Of a stretch of 10,286 nucleotides of DNA, positions 1 to 6,154 are shown piece after piece; the stretch's first letter is position 1; each line of letters starts with the position of its first letter. Origin of the DNA: Bacilli bacterium (GTDB taxonomy: Bacteria; Bacillota_I; Bacilli_A; RF39; UBA660); the NCBI GenBank assembly GCA_022793145.1, contig JAAWCI010000023.1:1-10286 (forward strand). The letters run 5' to 3'. Both the position numbers and the translations under genes were made by a program. Below the pieces are notes generated by a model. That model was not told the DNA's origin. It saw only the letters and a list, made by a program, of their open reading frames with translations, and did not search any database.

Positions 1-539
1 ATCCAAAAAATTTAGAGAGTTTTGTAGATAAAGATACTCCATATTCAGAGAAAGTAGCATATGCGAATAGTGCAACAAAAACAGCAATGACAGTATATGG
101 AACATATAAAGTAGGACAAGGTATTTATAATAAAGTAACCCAGGTAAATACTGCTGGAACTTTGAAAACATATGGAAATAATAATTTATCAAATGCTAAT
201 TTGTATAGAAATAGTCCATATAGTGGGCAAAAAACTTACTTGGTTGATTATAATAAAATTATTAATCAGTATAATTGGGGAAATCCTGAAACTTTATATA
301 GGCATTATAAAGAACATGGAAAGGATTTTAACTCAACTAATCCAGAAGATTATGCACTACAAGCAAAAGAATTTTATCTAGATAAGTCTAGCTACCAAGT
401 AAAAACTGGAAGAGATGGAATAACGCGAATATATGATAAGAACACCAATACTTTTGGTTCCTATAATTTAGATACTACAACCAAAACATTTTTTAGACCA
501 ACGCGGAAAAATTATTGGGACAATCAAGGAAGAAAGTAA
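1..539 (+). CDS. C-terminal part of a polymorphic toxin, probable nuclease domain (5' end outside window)
   Basis: The reading frame is open from the left edge (first full codon at base 3) to the TAA at 537-539, giving about 178 visible residues. The internal ATG at 87 has no ribosome binding site, so this is the tail of a longer gene. The visible part starts with a Thr/Ala/Asn-rich linker. It ends in a compact polar domain of about 95 residues with a YRHYKEHGKDF motif (bases 297-329), a DKNTNTFGSYN motif and a final KTFFRP...YW block. From memory, this order (HxxxH, then a D-x-x-T-N-x-F-G turn, then a T-x-F-x-P near the C-terminus) is seen in toxic C-terminal domains of contact-dependent or type VII-secreted polymorphic toxins, some of them in the BECR (barnase/EndoU/colicin D-like) nuclease group. 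The small gene 41 bases downstream fits an immunity partner. Nuclease activity is inference. The secretion route cannot be told because the N-terminus is missing. Confidence 0.6.
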   Translation, partial: PKNLESFVDKDTPYSEKVAYANSATKTAMTVYGTYKVGQGIYNKVTQVNTAGTLKTYGNNNLSNANLYRNSPYSGQKTYLVDYNKIINQYNWGNPETLYRHYKEHGKDFNSTNPEDYALQAKEFYLDKSSYQVKTGRDGITRIYDKNTNTFGSYNLDTTTKTFFRPTRKNYWDNQGRK

Positions 540-580
540 AAGTTCAGAAAGCTAATTCGCTATGAAAAAGGTGATAATAA

Positions 581-970
581 ATGAAGCAGAATGAAAGCAT
601 AATGAGAAAATTTTATAATAAAAATAATGATATTTCATATAATCCTATAACCAATTTTGAACAAGCAAAAAAAGAAAAAAATGCAGTGTTGATATTTGAA
701 GGAGATTATGGTGGCATAATTTACCTTACTTGTCCTATTAGATTAATAAACTGCAATGAAGAAACACTTTATTATCTTTTAAAAAGAATAGATGGTCTTT
801 ATTGGAGTGATATTGATGGAGCTAATATATTTTATGAGATTATAGAAGATGATCGTGTTGCAGGAGGTATGAATGGTGGGAAAGTGTTAGAAAAATTATG
901 GATTCATCCAAAAATTTTAGACTTAGGTTTAGGAACTGAAATAGAGAATTTGATTTTTGGTCGTAAATAA
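581..970 (+). CDS. Probable immunity protein for the upstream toxin
   Basis: This 129-residue cytoplasmic protein has no signal peptide and no membrane helix. It follows the toxin by 41 bases and is preceded by AAAGGTGAT (567-575) at good spacing from ATG 581. The core (about residues 33-125) contains an AVLIFEGDYGGIIYLTCPIR segment, then a 'YYLLKRIDGLYWSD' helix-like stretch, then a Gly-rich AGGMNGGKV turn and a LWIHP motif. I recall similar small proteins beside polymorphic toxin genes, but cannot name a Pfam family with certainty. Position, size, acidic patches and the missing export signal all fit an intracellular antidote that binds the toxin domain. Co-transcription with the toxin is likely, since a terminator follows this gene and none lies between the two. 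Confidence 0.6.
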   Translation: MKQNESIMRKFYNKNNDISYNPITNFEQAKKEKNAVLIFEGDYGGIIYLTCPIRLINCNEETLYYLLKRIDGLYWSDIDGANIFYEIIEDDRVAGGMNGGKVLEKLWIHPKILDLGLGTEIENLIFGRK

Positions 971-981
971 CAAAACATATT

Positions 982-1012
982 GAAAGTAGCCAATCATTTG
1001 ATTGGCTTTCCT
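982..1012 (+). terminator. Rho-independent terminator after the immunity gene
   Basis: The arms AGCCAATCA (988-996) and TGATTGGCT (999-1007) are perfect complements; in RNA the innermost pairs would open into a small loop. A pyrimidine-rich tail (TTCCTTCTATT) follows. It lies 17 bases after the stop codon at 970, so it probably ends the toxin–immunity transcript. Confidence 0.65.
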
Positions 1013-1180
1013 TCTATTATGCATTCTAAAACTGTCCAAATCAGTAAATTAGTCAAAGTTAAATAACTGACTTAGTAATTAGTAGAGGAAAACAAAAATT
1101 GGCAAATCTCAGGAATAATACAATGTTTTTCCTAGAAAAAGGAAATTATATAAATTATTAAGTATGGAATTAACCCAAGC

Positions 1181-1207
1181 AAAAAAGGAAGAAGACTTCC
1201 TTTTTTT
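1181..1207 (-). terminator. Terminator of the YjcZ-like gene (nearly symmetric, may work both ways)
   Basis: The 11-bp arms AAAAAAGGAAG (1181-1191) and CTTCCTTTTTT (1196-1206) flank an AAGA loop. On the minus strand the hairpin begins within the stop codon of the small gene (1206-1208) and ends in a run of T. On the plus strand it also ends in seven T residues, so it could stop rightward readthrough from the toxin region. Confidence 0.75.
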
Positions 1208-1382
1208 AGTTATTAAATGCTCTTGCACCAATAACGATTACTAATAAGATAAATAGGACTAATATGATAGCAGCACCATATCCAGCACCGCCACCGTATC
1301 CGTATCCTCCACCATAAGATGGATATCCAGAGTTGCAGCAGCAATTATTTCCATAACCACTATAACCACCGTAATAATACAT
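1206..1382 (-). CDS. YjcZ-like tiny Gly/Tyr-rich membrane protein
   Basis: The protein has 58 residues from the start chosen here (ATG at 1382-1380). A longer frame starts at 1397, but its first codons contain the Shine-Dalgarno GGGAGGG (1394-1388), which sits 6 bases before the internal ATG, so the shorter start is the real one. Residues 1-36 are a Tyr/Gly/Asn repeat-like region with three consecutive cysteines (14-16). Residues 37-52 form one hydrophobic helix of the type AAIILVLFILLVIVIGA, and the C-terminal tail is short and charged or polar (ARAFNN). This helix closely resembles the 'tiny TM' module of the Bacillus YjcZ family, often labelled sporulation protein, although its function is poorly known. 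The likely location is the cell membrane with the Gly-rich part exposed. It is monocistronic, and its promoter region is back to back with that of ftsW. Confidence 0.7.
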   Translation of the reverse strand: MYYYGGYSGYGNNCCCNSGYPSYGGGYGYGGGAGYGAAIILVLFILLVIVIGARAFNN

Positions 1383-1409
1383 TATAATCCCTCCCATCTA
1401 ATCTAATAT

Positions 1410-1427
1410 ATTGTATTAAACTGTCAA
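1410..1427 (-). promoter_or_regulatory. Candidate promoter of the YjcZ-like gene (TTGACA-N6-TACAAT)
   Basis: Reading the minus strand, a perfect TTGACA (1427-1422) is followed after only 6 bases by TACAAT (1415-1410), 27 bases before the ATG. TACAAT is a good -10 box, but TTGACA is too close to be a normal -35. A weaker -35 (TAAACA, 1438-1433) lies 17 bases upstream of the -10. An alternative pairing is TTGACA with TAGATT (1405-1400, 16-base spacer), but that would start the transcript inside the ribosome binding site. Confidence 0.4.
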
Positions 1428-1466
1428 AATAATGTTTATGAAATTCACCTATTTTTGAAAAATTGA

Positions 1467-1495
1467 TTGTGAGATAATGAAATATATGTTATGAT
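1467..1495 (+). promoter_or_regulatory. Sigma-A promoter of the ftsW–comEC unit
   Basis: TTGTGA (1467-1472) and TATGAT (1490-1495) are separated by exactly 17 bases, and TG at 1487-1488 makes an extended -10. The predicted start point, near 1502, leaves a leader of about 16 bases carrying the AGGTGAGG ribosome binding site. The -10 covers an upstream in-frame ATG (1491), which rules that codon out as the translation start. Confidence 0.65.
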
Positions 1496-1517
1496 TAAAA
1501 GTAGAGTAGGTGAGGAT

Positions 1518-2690
1518 ATGATCAAACAAATAAGACGTAACTTACATGATTTAGATAAACCATTACTCTTTGTTACAGTAGCTTTCTTCTTGTTTGGATT
1601 ATTTAATATCTTAACTGCCTCTAGTAGAGAAGCTGTTGTCAGATACGATGCTTCTATGTATCACTATTTTATTCAACAATTAAAAATGCTTTCTATTGGT
1701 TTTGTAGGATTTCTCATTATCATTAATATTGATAGCAAACATTATCCAAAATGGGCATTTTTCTTATTTATTGCAATTTTACTTTTACTGCTTTACTTGT
1801 CTTTTGCTGGAACAGAACATAAAGGAGCTAAAAACTGGGTAAATATTGCAGGTTTTTCTTTTCAACCAAGTGAATTTGCCAAACCTATCATTATTGTATC
1901 TTTAGCTTGTTTTTTTGATTTATTTGGAAAAAAACTTAAAAACAAAAAAATTGCTCACTATGACATGATTTCAGTTGTTCTGATAATCGGATTATTAATT
2001 CCAGTAATTGTATTCTTACAAAAGGACTTTGGAACCATGTTAATATTAATGACAATTTTCTTCGTAATGTTTTTTGCCAGCCCTATTTTGAGAATTGAAA
2101 AATTAAAAACTTTCTTTTTACTAATAGGACTTGGAATTGTAGCATGTTCTATGATGATTATGGTGAAAGGATATATTTTATCTCCAGCCCAAATGGCAAG
2201 ATTTGATTTCTTTAATCCTTGCTCTAAATACGAGAAAGGCGGATATCAAGTCTGTAATGGTTTCATCGCTTTCAATGATGGAGGTTTATGGGGACTTGGA
2301 ATAGGAAAAAGTAAGCAAAAATATTCTTATATTCCAGAACCTCATACAGATAGCGTTTTCGCTATCATAGGAGAAGAATGGGGATTTTTAAAAAGCACTT
2401 TTATCTTTATTGTTTATGCATATATTTTAAAGCGGATATTAGACCTATCAGCAAAAGCAAGTAGGGTAAGAGGCAAATTTATTTGTTTGGGAGTGGCAAC
2501 TTATATATTTTCTCATATTTTAATTAACCTAGGTGGATTATTTGGAGTAATTCCTTTAACTGGAGTTCCATTACCTTTCTTATCTTATGGTGGCTCTTTT
2601 GCCATTTCCCTAATTGGTTCTCTTAGTCTTGTACAAAGAGTTCATATAGAAACAAAAAATCAAAAAATTAATGTAGGAGGAAGAATATGA
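1518..2690 (+). CDS. ftsW: FtsW/SpoVE-type SEDS peptidoglycan glycosyltransferase
   Basis: This 390-residue polytopic membrane protein polymerises lipid II into glycan strands, normally with a class B penicillin-binding protein. I start it at ATG 1518 because AGGTGAGG (1508-1515) precedes it, while the in-frame ATG 1491 lies inside the promoter. SEDS signatures are GAKNWV (103-108), QPSEFAK (116-122), QKDFGT (168-173), the extracellular loop with PEPHTD (273-278; Asp278 is the expected catalytic residue) and IGEEWGF (284-290), and the C-terminal PLPFLSYGGS (351-360). The KQKYSYIPEPHTD form resembles FtsW/SpoVE more than RodA, but RodA cannot be excluded. Two cysteines (235 and 246) lie in the large outer loop just before the catalytic region and could form a disulfide. 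Its stop overlaps the start of the pilin gene by 4 bases (ATGA). No penicillin-binding protein gene is in the window. Confidence 0.85.
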   Translation: MIKQIRRNLHDLDKPLLFVTVAFFLFGLFNILTASSREAVVRYDASMYHYFIQQLKMLSIGFVGFLIIINIDSKHYPKWAFFLFIAILLLLLYLSFAGTEHKGAKNWVNIAGFSFQPSEFAKPIIIVSLACFFDLFGKKLKNKKIAHYDMISVVLIIGLLIPVIVFLQKDFGTMLILMTIFFVMFFASPILRIEKLKTFFLLIGLGIVACSMMIMVKGYILSPAQMARFDFFNPCSKYEKGGYQVCNGFIAFNDGGLWGLGIGKSKQKYSYIPEPHTDSVFAIIGEEWGFLKSTFIFIVYAYILKRILDLSAKASRVRGKFICLGVATYIFSHILINLGGLFGVIPLTGVPLPFLSYGGSFAISLIGSLSLVQRVHIETKNQKINVGGRI

Positions 2691-3058
2691 AAAAAAATGG
2701 ATTTACATTAGCTGAACTTTTAGGAGTAGTTGTTATTTTAGGGCTTTTGCTTCTTCTCGTATTCCCATCAGTTGTAAAAGAACTAAAAGAAGGAGAAGCG
2801 AACATTGATAGCGCAGTAGAACAGATTATTAAAAATGGGGCTTCAAATTATGTTGAAAATAACAAAAATACTTATCCATCTACCAAGAATGCAACTTATT
2901 GTATTACTTTAAGTACTTTAGTAAATGCAGGAGAAATTTCTAAAAGCTTGCTTATTGATAAAAAAGGCAATGAATTGGATTTAGGAAAAAAAGTAGAAGT
3001 TCAGATTCAAAGTGGTCAAAAAACTTATCAAATGAATGATCAATGTCAAAATAGTTAG
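2687..3058 (+). CDS. Type IV prepilin-like protein (competence or type II secretion pseudopilin)
   Basis: This 123-residue protein has a classic class III signal: a short basic leader MKKNG cut before Phe6, followed by FTLAELLGVV with Glu at mature position 5. A hydrophobic helix to about residue 28 forms the fibre core and the inner-membrane anchor before assembly. The remaining 90 residues form a soluble domain with two cysteines, Cys72 and Cys120, that could pair. The leader should be cleaved by a prepilin peptidase, which is not in this window. Its position before comEA and comEC suggests a ComGC-like major pilin that brings DNA to the cell, but the rest of the comG cluster (ATPase, ComGB) is absent, so the exact role is inferred. 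It is translationally coupled to ftsW by a 4-base overlap, with GGAGGA just upstream (2675-2680). Confidence 0.75.
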   Translation: MKKNGFTLAELLGVVVILGLLLLLVFPSVVKELKEGEANIDSAVEQIIKNGASNYVENNKNTYPSTKNATYCITLSTLVNAGEISKSLLIDKKGNELDLGKKVEVQIQSGQKTYQMNDQCQNS

Positions 3059-3079
3059 GATTTTTTATCTATGAGCAAA

Positions 3080-3107
3080 TATCATTTTATGAGGTGATAA
3101 AATGATA
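3080..3107 (+). promoter_or_regulatory. Perfect inverted repeat spanning the comEA ribosome binding site and start codon
   Basis: TATCATTTTAT (3080-3090) and ATAAAATGATA (3097-3107) are exact complements around the 6-base loop GAGGTG, which is the Shine-Dalgarno core. The ATG of comEA (3102-3104) lies in the right arm. In RNA this would present the ribosome site in a loop and hide the start codon in an A/U-rich 11-bp stem. In DNA it could be an operator. A tiny frame, MSKYHFMR (3071-3097), runs through the left arm. Confidence 0.5.
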
Positions 3108-3758
3108 CAAAAAATATTTGAGAAAAAAAGAATGTTACTAATTTTAAGTATCACTCTTTTTTTATTACTTTCTTGTTTTTTATTTCCAAAAGAGGAAGAA
3201 ATTATATTAGAGGAATCATTGAAAGAAGAAACTGGAAAAGTTGTTCAAGAAGACGTTATTCAAGTAGATATCAAGGGAGCTGTTAAAACTCCAGGAGTCT
3301 ATCAAATGAATAACAATTCTAGGGTTCAGGATGCTATAGAAAAAAGTGGAGGACTTTTAGAAAATGCTTATTTAAATACAATCAATTTAAGTAAAAGATT
3401 ACATGATGAAATGGTAATTATCATTTATACAAAAGAAGAAATAGATCAATTTCTAAAAGAAGAAACACGAACATTAAAACAAGAGAACACTTGTATTTGT
3501 CCTAAAATAACAAATGATGTTTGTATAGAAAAATCAATTACAAATAAAGAAGAAATCAATCATACATTGAAAATATCCTTAAACCATGGAAAGAAAGAAG
3601 ACTTTGAAACATTAACAGGAATAGGCCCATCAAAAGCAGAAGCAATTATAAAATATCGAAATGAGCATGGAAAATTTGAAACCATTGAAGAAATTAAAAA
3701 TGTAAATGGAATAGGAGAAGCAACTTTTGAAAAGATTAAAGATCATCTTACACTCTAA
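3102..3758 (+). CDS. comEA: ComEA competence DNA receptor
   Basis: This 218-residue membrane-anchored protein binds incoming double-stranded DNA outside the membrane and hands it to ComEC. A basic N-terminus and one hydrophobic helix (about 11-28) anchor it, followed by an acidic Glu-rich stretch (30-50). An SLBB domain covers about 52-110 (IQVDIKGAVKTPGVY...). A polar linker with three cysteines (131, 133, 141) follows, and then the tandem helix-hairpin-helix DNA-binding module (about 158-216). Its two hairpins are LTGIGPSKAEAII (171-183) and VNGIGEATFEKI (201-212). Length and domain order match Bacillus ComEA. The Shine-Dalgarno GAGGTGAT lies 7 bases before the ATG and inside an inverted repeat that may regulate translation. 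The gene follows the pilin gene by 43 bases and overlaps comEC by 32 bases. Confidence 0.93.
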   Translation: MIQKIFEKKRMLLILSITLFLLLSCFLFPKEEEIILEESLKEETGKVVQEDVIQVDIKGAVKTPGVYQMNNNSRVQDAIEKSGGLLENAYLNTINLSKRLHDEMVIIIYTKEEIDQFLKEETRTLKQENTCICPKITNDVCIEKSITNKEEINHTLKISLNHGKKEDFETLTGIGPSKAEAIIKYRNEHGKFETIEEIKNVNGIGEATFEKIKDHLTL

Positions 3759-5772
3759 TTACTTTTTGCTAATTTGTTTTTTACTTTTATTATTTTATCT
3801 TTTTTATTCTTTTACATTTGTAAAATCTAAATACCAAAAAAATGATATTTCCTTTGAGGGAACTATTTTATCTAAAAAAATATACGAAAGTTATGCTATC
3901 TTAGAAATAAAGGGAAAAGAAAAATTGCTTGTCCAATATACTTTTTCTTCTATAAAATTGATACAAAACTTAAAAATAGGGGATGTTATTTCTTTTAAAG
4001 GTACTTTAGAATTGCCTAGTTCAAATAGGAACTTTTACCTATTTAATTATCAAAAGTATTTAAAAGGAAAACAAATTTTTTGGATTGCGAAAACGGATAG
4101 CATTATATTAAAGAAACCTTCTAGTGGATTTTATTTATGGAAAGATAAACTGATTCGAAAAATGGAAAAGAAAAAACAAGCCTCTTATTATTTTTCCTTT
4201 TTATTAGGGGATAGTTCTAGTTTAAAGAAAAAAAATTTATATCAAGAATTAGGAATTAGCCACTTATTTGCTGTTTCAGGAATGCATATCCTCTTTATTG
4301 CAGGTTTCCTATCAAAATTGTTTCAAAAACTATGTTCTAAAACACTAATTTCCTTTTTTCTTGTTACAGTTGTATTAACTTTCTATATTTGGTTATTATC
4401 AGATAGCGCTTCTGCTAATAGAGCTTATCTACTATATCTTTTCTCTTTCTTAAATAAATATTACAAATTACAACTTTCTTCTTTAAAATTATTGCTTTTT
4501 GTTCTTATGATTTCTATTTTTAAAAATCCATTTTGTCTCTTTCAAATAGGATTTCAATTTAGTTTTTTAATTTGCTTTTTTTTGATGCTTAAAAAAAGAG
4601 ATTCCAAAGGATATATAAAAGACTTATGGATCACATCTAGTCTTGCCTTTCTTGTGAGCCTACCACTTTCTTTATACCATTTTCATCAAATTCATTTAGG
4701 AAGTATTTGCTTTAATATGATTGCGGTTCCTTTTGTAACAATCATTTTATTTCCATTATCCTTCTTGTCCTTTTTCTTTCCAATATTTGAAAATCTTTTT
4801 TGTTTATGTATTGGAATTTTTGAATTTACAATAGATAGCTTCAAAATATTTGATTTTTTAAAATTGATATTTCCAGCTTATCCAGTTTTTTCTCTTTTCT
4901 TCTATTATTTTATATTAATCTTTGGTTTTATTAAAACTAAAAAAATATTGGTTTTCTTTTTCTTACTTTTATTTTTGCACTTTCTAACTCCTTATATCAA
5001 TAACTCTTATTGGGTTGATATGATTGACATAAAAGAAGGAGACGCTATTTTAATACGTTATCCTCATTTAGAAAAGACCATTTTAATTGATTGTGGAGGT
5101 AGGCTACCTTTTCAAAAAAATAGTATATCTCAAGTAGATAACATATTCATTCCTTATATGAAAGCATTAGGAGTGAAAAAAATAGACATTTTAATACTCT
5201 CCCATGGAGATTACGATCATATGGGAAATGCAATAGAATTAGTAGAAAAATTTAAAGTAGAAAAAGTAATTTTTAATTGTGGGGAATGGAATGAATTAGA
5301 ACAAAATTTAATTAAAGTTTTAGAAAAAAAGAAATTAAAATACTATTCTTGCATAAAAGAACTCAAAACTGCTTCTAATAAATTGTATTTTCTAAATACA
5401 AGAGAATACGAGAATGAAAATGATAATTCAAGTGTTATTTATACAGAACTGAGTCATTACAAATTTCTATTTATGGGTGATGCAGGAGAAAAGAAAGAAA
5501 AGGAAATATTAAATAAATATAAATTGCAAGATATAGATGTACTAAAAGTAGGGCATCATGGAAGTAAAACAAGCTCTAGTGAAGAATTTATTGATAGAAT
5601 AAATCCTAAATATTCTATTATTTCAGTTGGCAAAAATAACAGGTATGGGCATCCAAATCAAGAAGTATTGAAAAACTTAGCAAATTCAAAAATATATAGA
5701 ACAGACAAAAATGGAGGAATCCAAATAAAACTAAGCAAGAATGGGTATCAGATGAAAACTTGTCATCCATAA
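3727..5772 (+). CDS. comEC: ComEC DNA-uptake channel
   Basis: This 681-residue integral membrane protein moves single-stranded DNA into the cytoplasm. It starts with TTG at 3727 inside comEA. AGGAG (3713-3717), 9 bases before it, supports this start, and no later ATG precedes the first membrane helix. The N-terminal helix (about 11-30) leads to an OB-like outer domain (40-125). The competence domain carries the LFAVSGMH motif (180-187) and many hydrophobic helices up to about 420. A C-terminal metallo-beta-lactamase domain contains HGDYDH (493-498), MGDAG (583-587), VGHHGSKTSSSEEF (608-621) and GKNNRYGHP (635-643). All the metal-binding positions of this domain that I can recognise are present, so it is probably active in degrading the non-transported strand. 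It is somewhat shorter than Bacillus subtilis ComEC and appears intact. Confidence 0.95.
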   Translation: MKRLKIILHSNYFLLICFLLLLFYLFYSFTFVKSKYQKNDISFEGTILSKKIYESYAILEIKGKEKLLVQYTFSSIKLIQNLKIGDVISFKGTLELPSSNRNFYLFNYQKYLKGKQIFWIAKTDSIILKKPSSGFYLWKDKLIRKMEKKKQASYYFSFLLGDSSSLKKKNLYQELGISHLFAVSGMHILFIAGFLSKLFQKLCSKTLISFFLVTVVLTFYIWLLSDSASANRAYLLYLFSFLNKYYKLQLSSLKLLLFVLMISIFKNPFCLFQIGFQFSFLICFFLMLKKRDSKGYIKDLWITSSLAFLVSLPLSLYHFHQIHLGSICFNMIAVPFVTIILFPLSFLSFFFPIFENLFCLCIGIFEFTIDSFKIFDFLKLIFPAYPVFSLFFYYFILIFGFIKTKKILVFFFLLLFLHFLTPYINNSYWVDMIDIKEGDAILIRYPHLEKTILIDCGGRLPFQKNSISQVDNIFIPYMKALGVKKIDILILSHGDYDHMGNAIELVEKFKVEKVIFNCGEWNELEQNLIKVLEKKKLKYYSCIKELKTASNKLYFLNTREYENENDNSSVIYTELSHYKFLFMGDAGEKKEKEILNKYKLQDIDVLKVGHHGSKTSSSEEFIDRINPKYSIISVGKNNRYGHPNQEVLKNLANSKIYRTDKNGGIQIKLSKNGYQMKTCHP

Positions 5773-5932
5773 GAAGACTTAAGATGTGAATTAGATAGAT
5801 GAAAATGTAAAAAAGAATCAAAGTGAAACTATTGGAATTGTCATTTGTAAATAAGATAATAAAATATTGTTTCAATGAAAGAATATCAATTAATTGAATA
5901 TTAAAAGATGAGTAAAAGAAGCAATCATTTTT

Positions 5933-5972
5933 TTGACACATATTGACTACATAAAAATATACTATTTATGAA
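5933..5972 (+). promoter_or_regulatory. Possible promoter upstream of the short frame at 5985
   Basis: A perfect TTGACA (5933-5938) is followed 19 bases later by TATACT (5958-5963). A second -35-like TTGACT (5943-5948) pairs with TATGAA (5967-5972) at 18 bases. Either could start a short RNA ending at the hairpins near 6118 or 6154. The spacings are not ideal. Confidence 0.35.
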
Positions 5973-5984
5973 AGAGGTAAGAAA

Positions 5985-6078
5985 ATGAAGCAAACAGGAA
6001 TATTATTTATCAAAACTGGATACGCTATAAGTAGGACATTATGATTTAAAAAATGGAGAAGAAAAAATTGAATTCTAA
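5985..6078 (+). pseudogene. Very short frame, possibly a frameshifted remnant
   Basis: ATG 5985 has a fair ribosome site (AGAGGT, 5973-5978) and reads MKQTGILFIKTGYAISRTL before TGA at 6042-6044. In another frame, bases 6031-6075 read VGHYDLKNGEEKIEF, ending in TAA 6076-6078. Removing one A near 6028-6030 would join both into about 30 plausible residues. This suggests a decayed small gene, or a real 19-residue peptide, or chance. I do not recognise the product. Confidence 0.25.
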
Positions 6079-6097
6079 ATCTTGTCTTCCCTGAGAC

Positions 6098-6122
6098 ACG
6101 TTACCCATATGGTGGCGTTTTA
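6098..6122 (+). terminator. First of two tandem hairpins ahead of dnaG
   Basis: ACGTTACC (6098-6105) pairs with GGTGGCGT (6111-6118), using two G-U pairs, around a CATAT loop, and is followed by TTTTATAT. It could be a terminator or part of a structured RNA. Because of the G-U pairs it can form properly only from plus-strand RNA. Confidence 0.45.
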
Positions 6123-6131
6123 TATAGATTT

Positions 6132-6154
6132 GAGGCATAAATTGCCTCTTTTTT
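6132..6154 (+). terminator. Rho-independent terminator upstream of dnaG
   Basis: GAGGCA (6132-6137) and TGCCTC (6143-6148) form a GC-rich stem with a TAAAT loop, followed directly by six T residues. It would stop transcripts coming from comEC or from the short frame at 5985, which implies that dnaG has its own promoter downstream or that readthrough is controlled. Confidence 0.75.

Noticed and set aside
1206..1382. Evidence that the organism sporulates
   Set aside because: YjcZ-like proteins are often labelled sporulation proteins, but the label is weak and no sporulation gene is in the window.
1491..1517. Earlier ATG for the FtsW-like gene
   Set aside because: It overlaps the extended -10 box and has no Shine-Dalgarno sequence. 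ATG 1518 has one at ideal distance.
5618..5941. Minus-strand frame of 107 codons
   Set aside because: It lies largely over the end of comEC and AT-rich spacer, has no ribosome site, and has a low-complexity Phe/Ile/Leu/Ser composition.
6085..6154. 6S RNA or T-box riboswitch
   Set aside because: CCCTGAG and GGTGGCG are faintly like parts of these RNAs, but the 3' half of 6S is absent and there is no complete T-box sequence. Kept only as an unnamed structured element.
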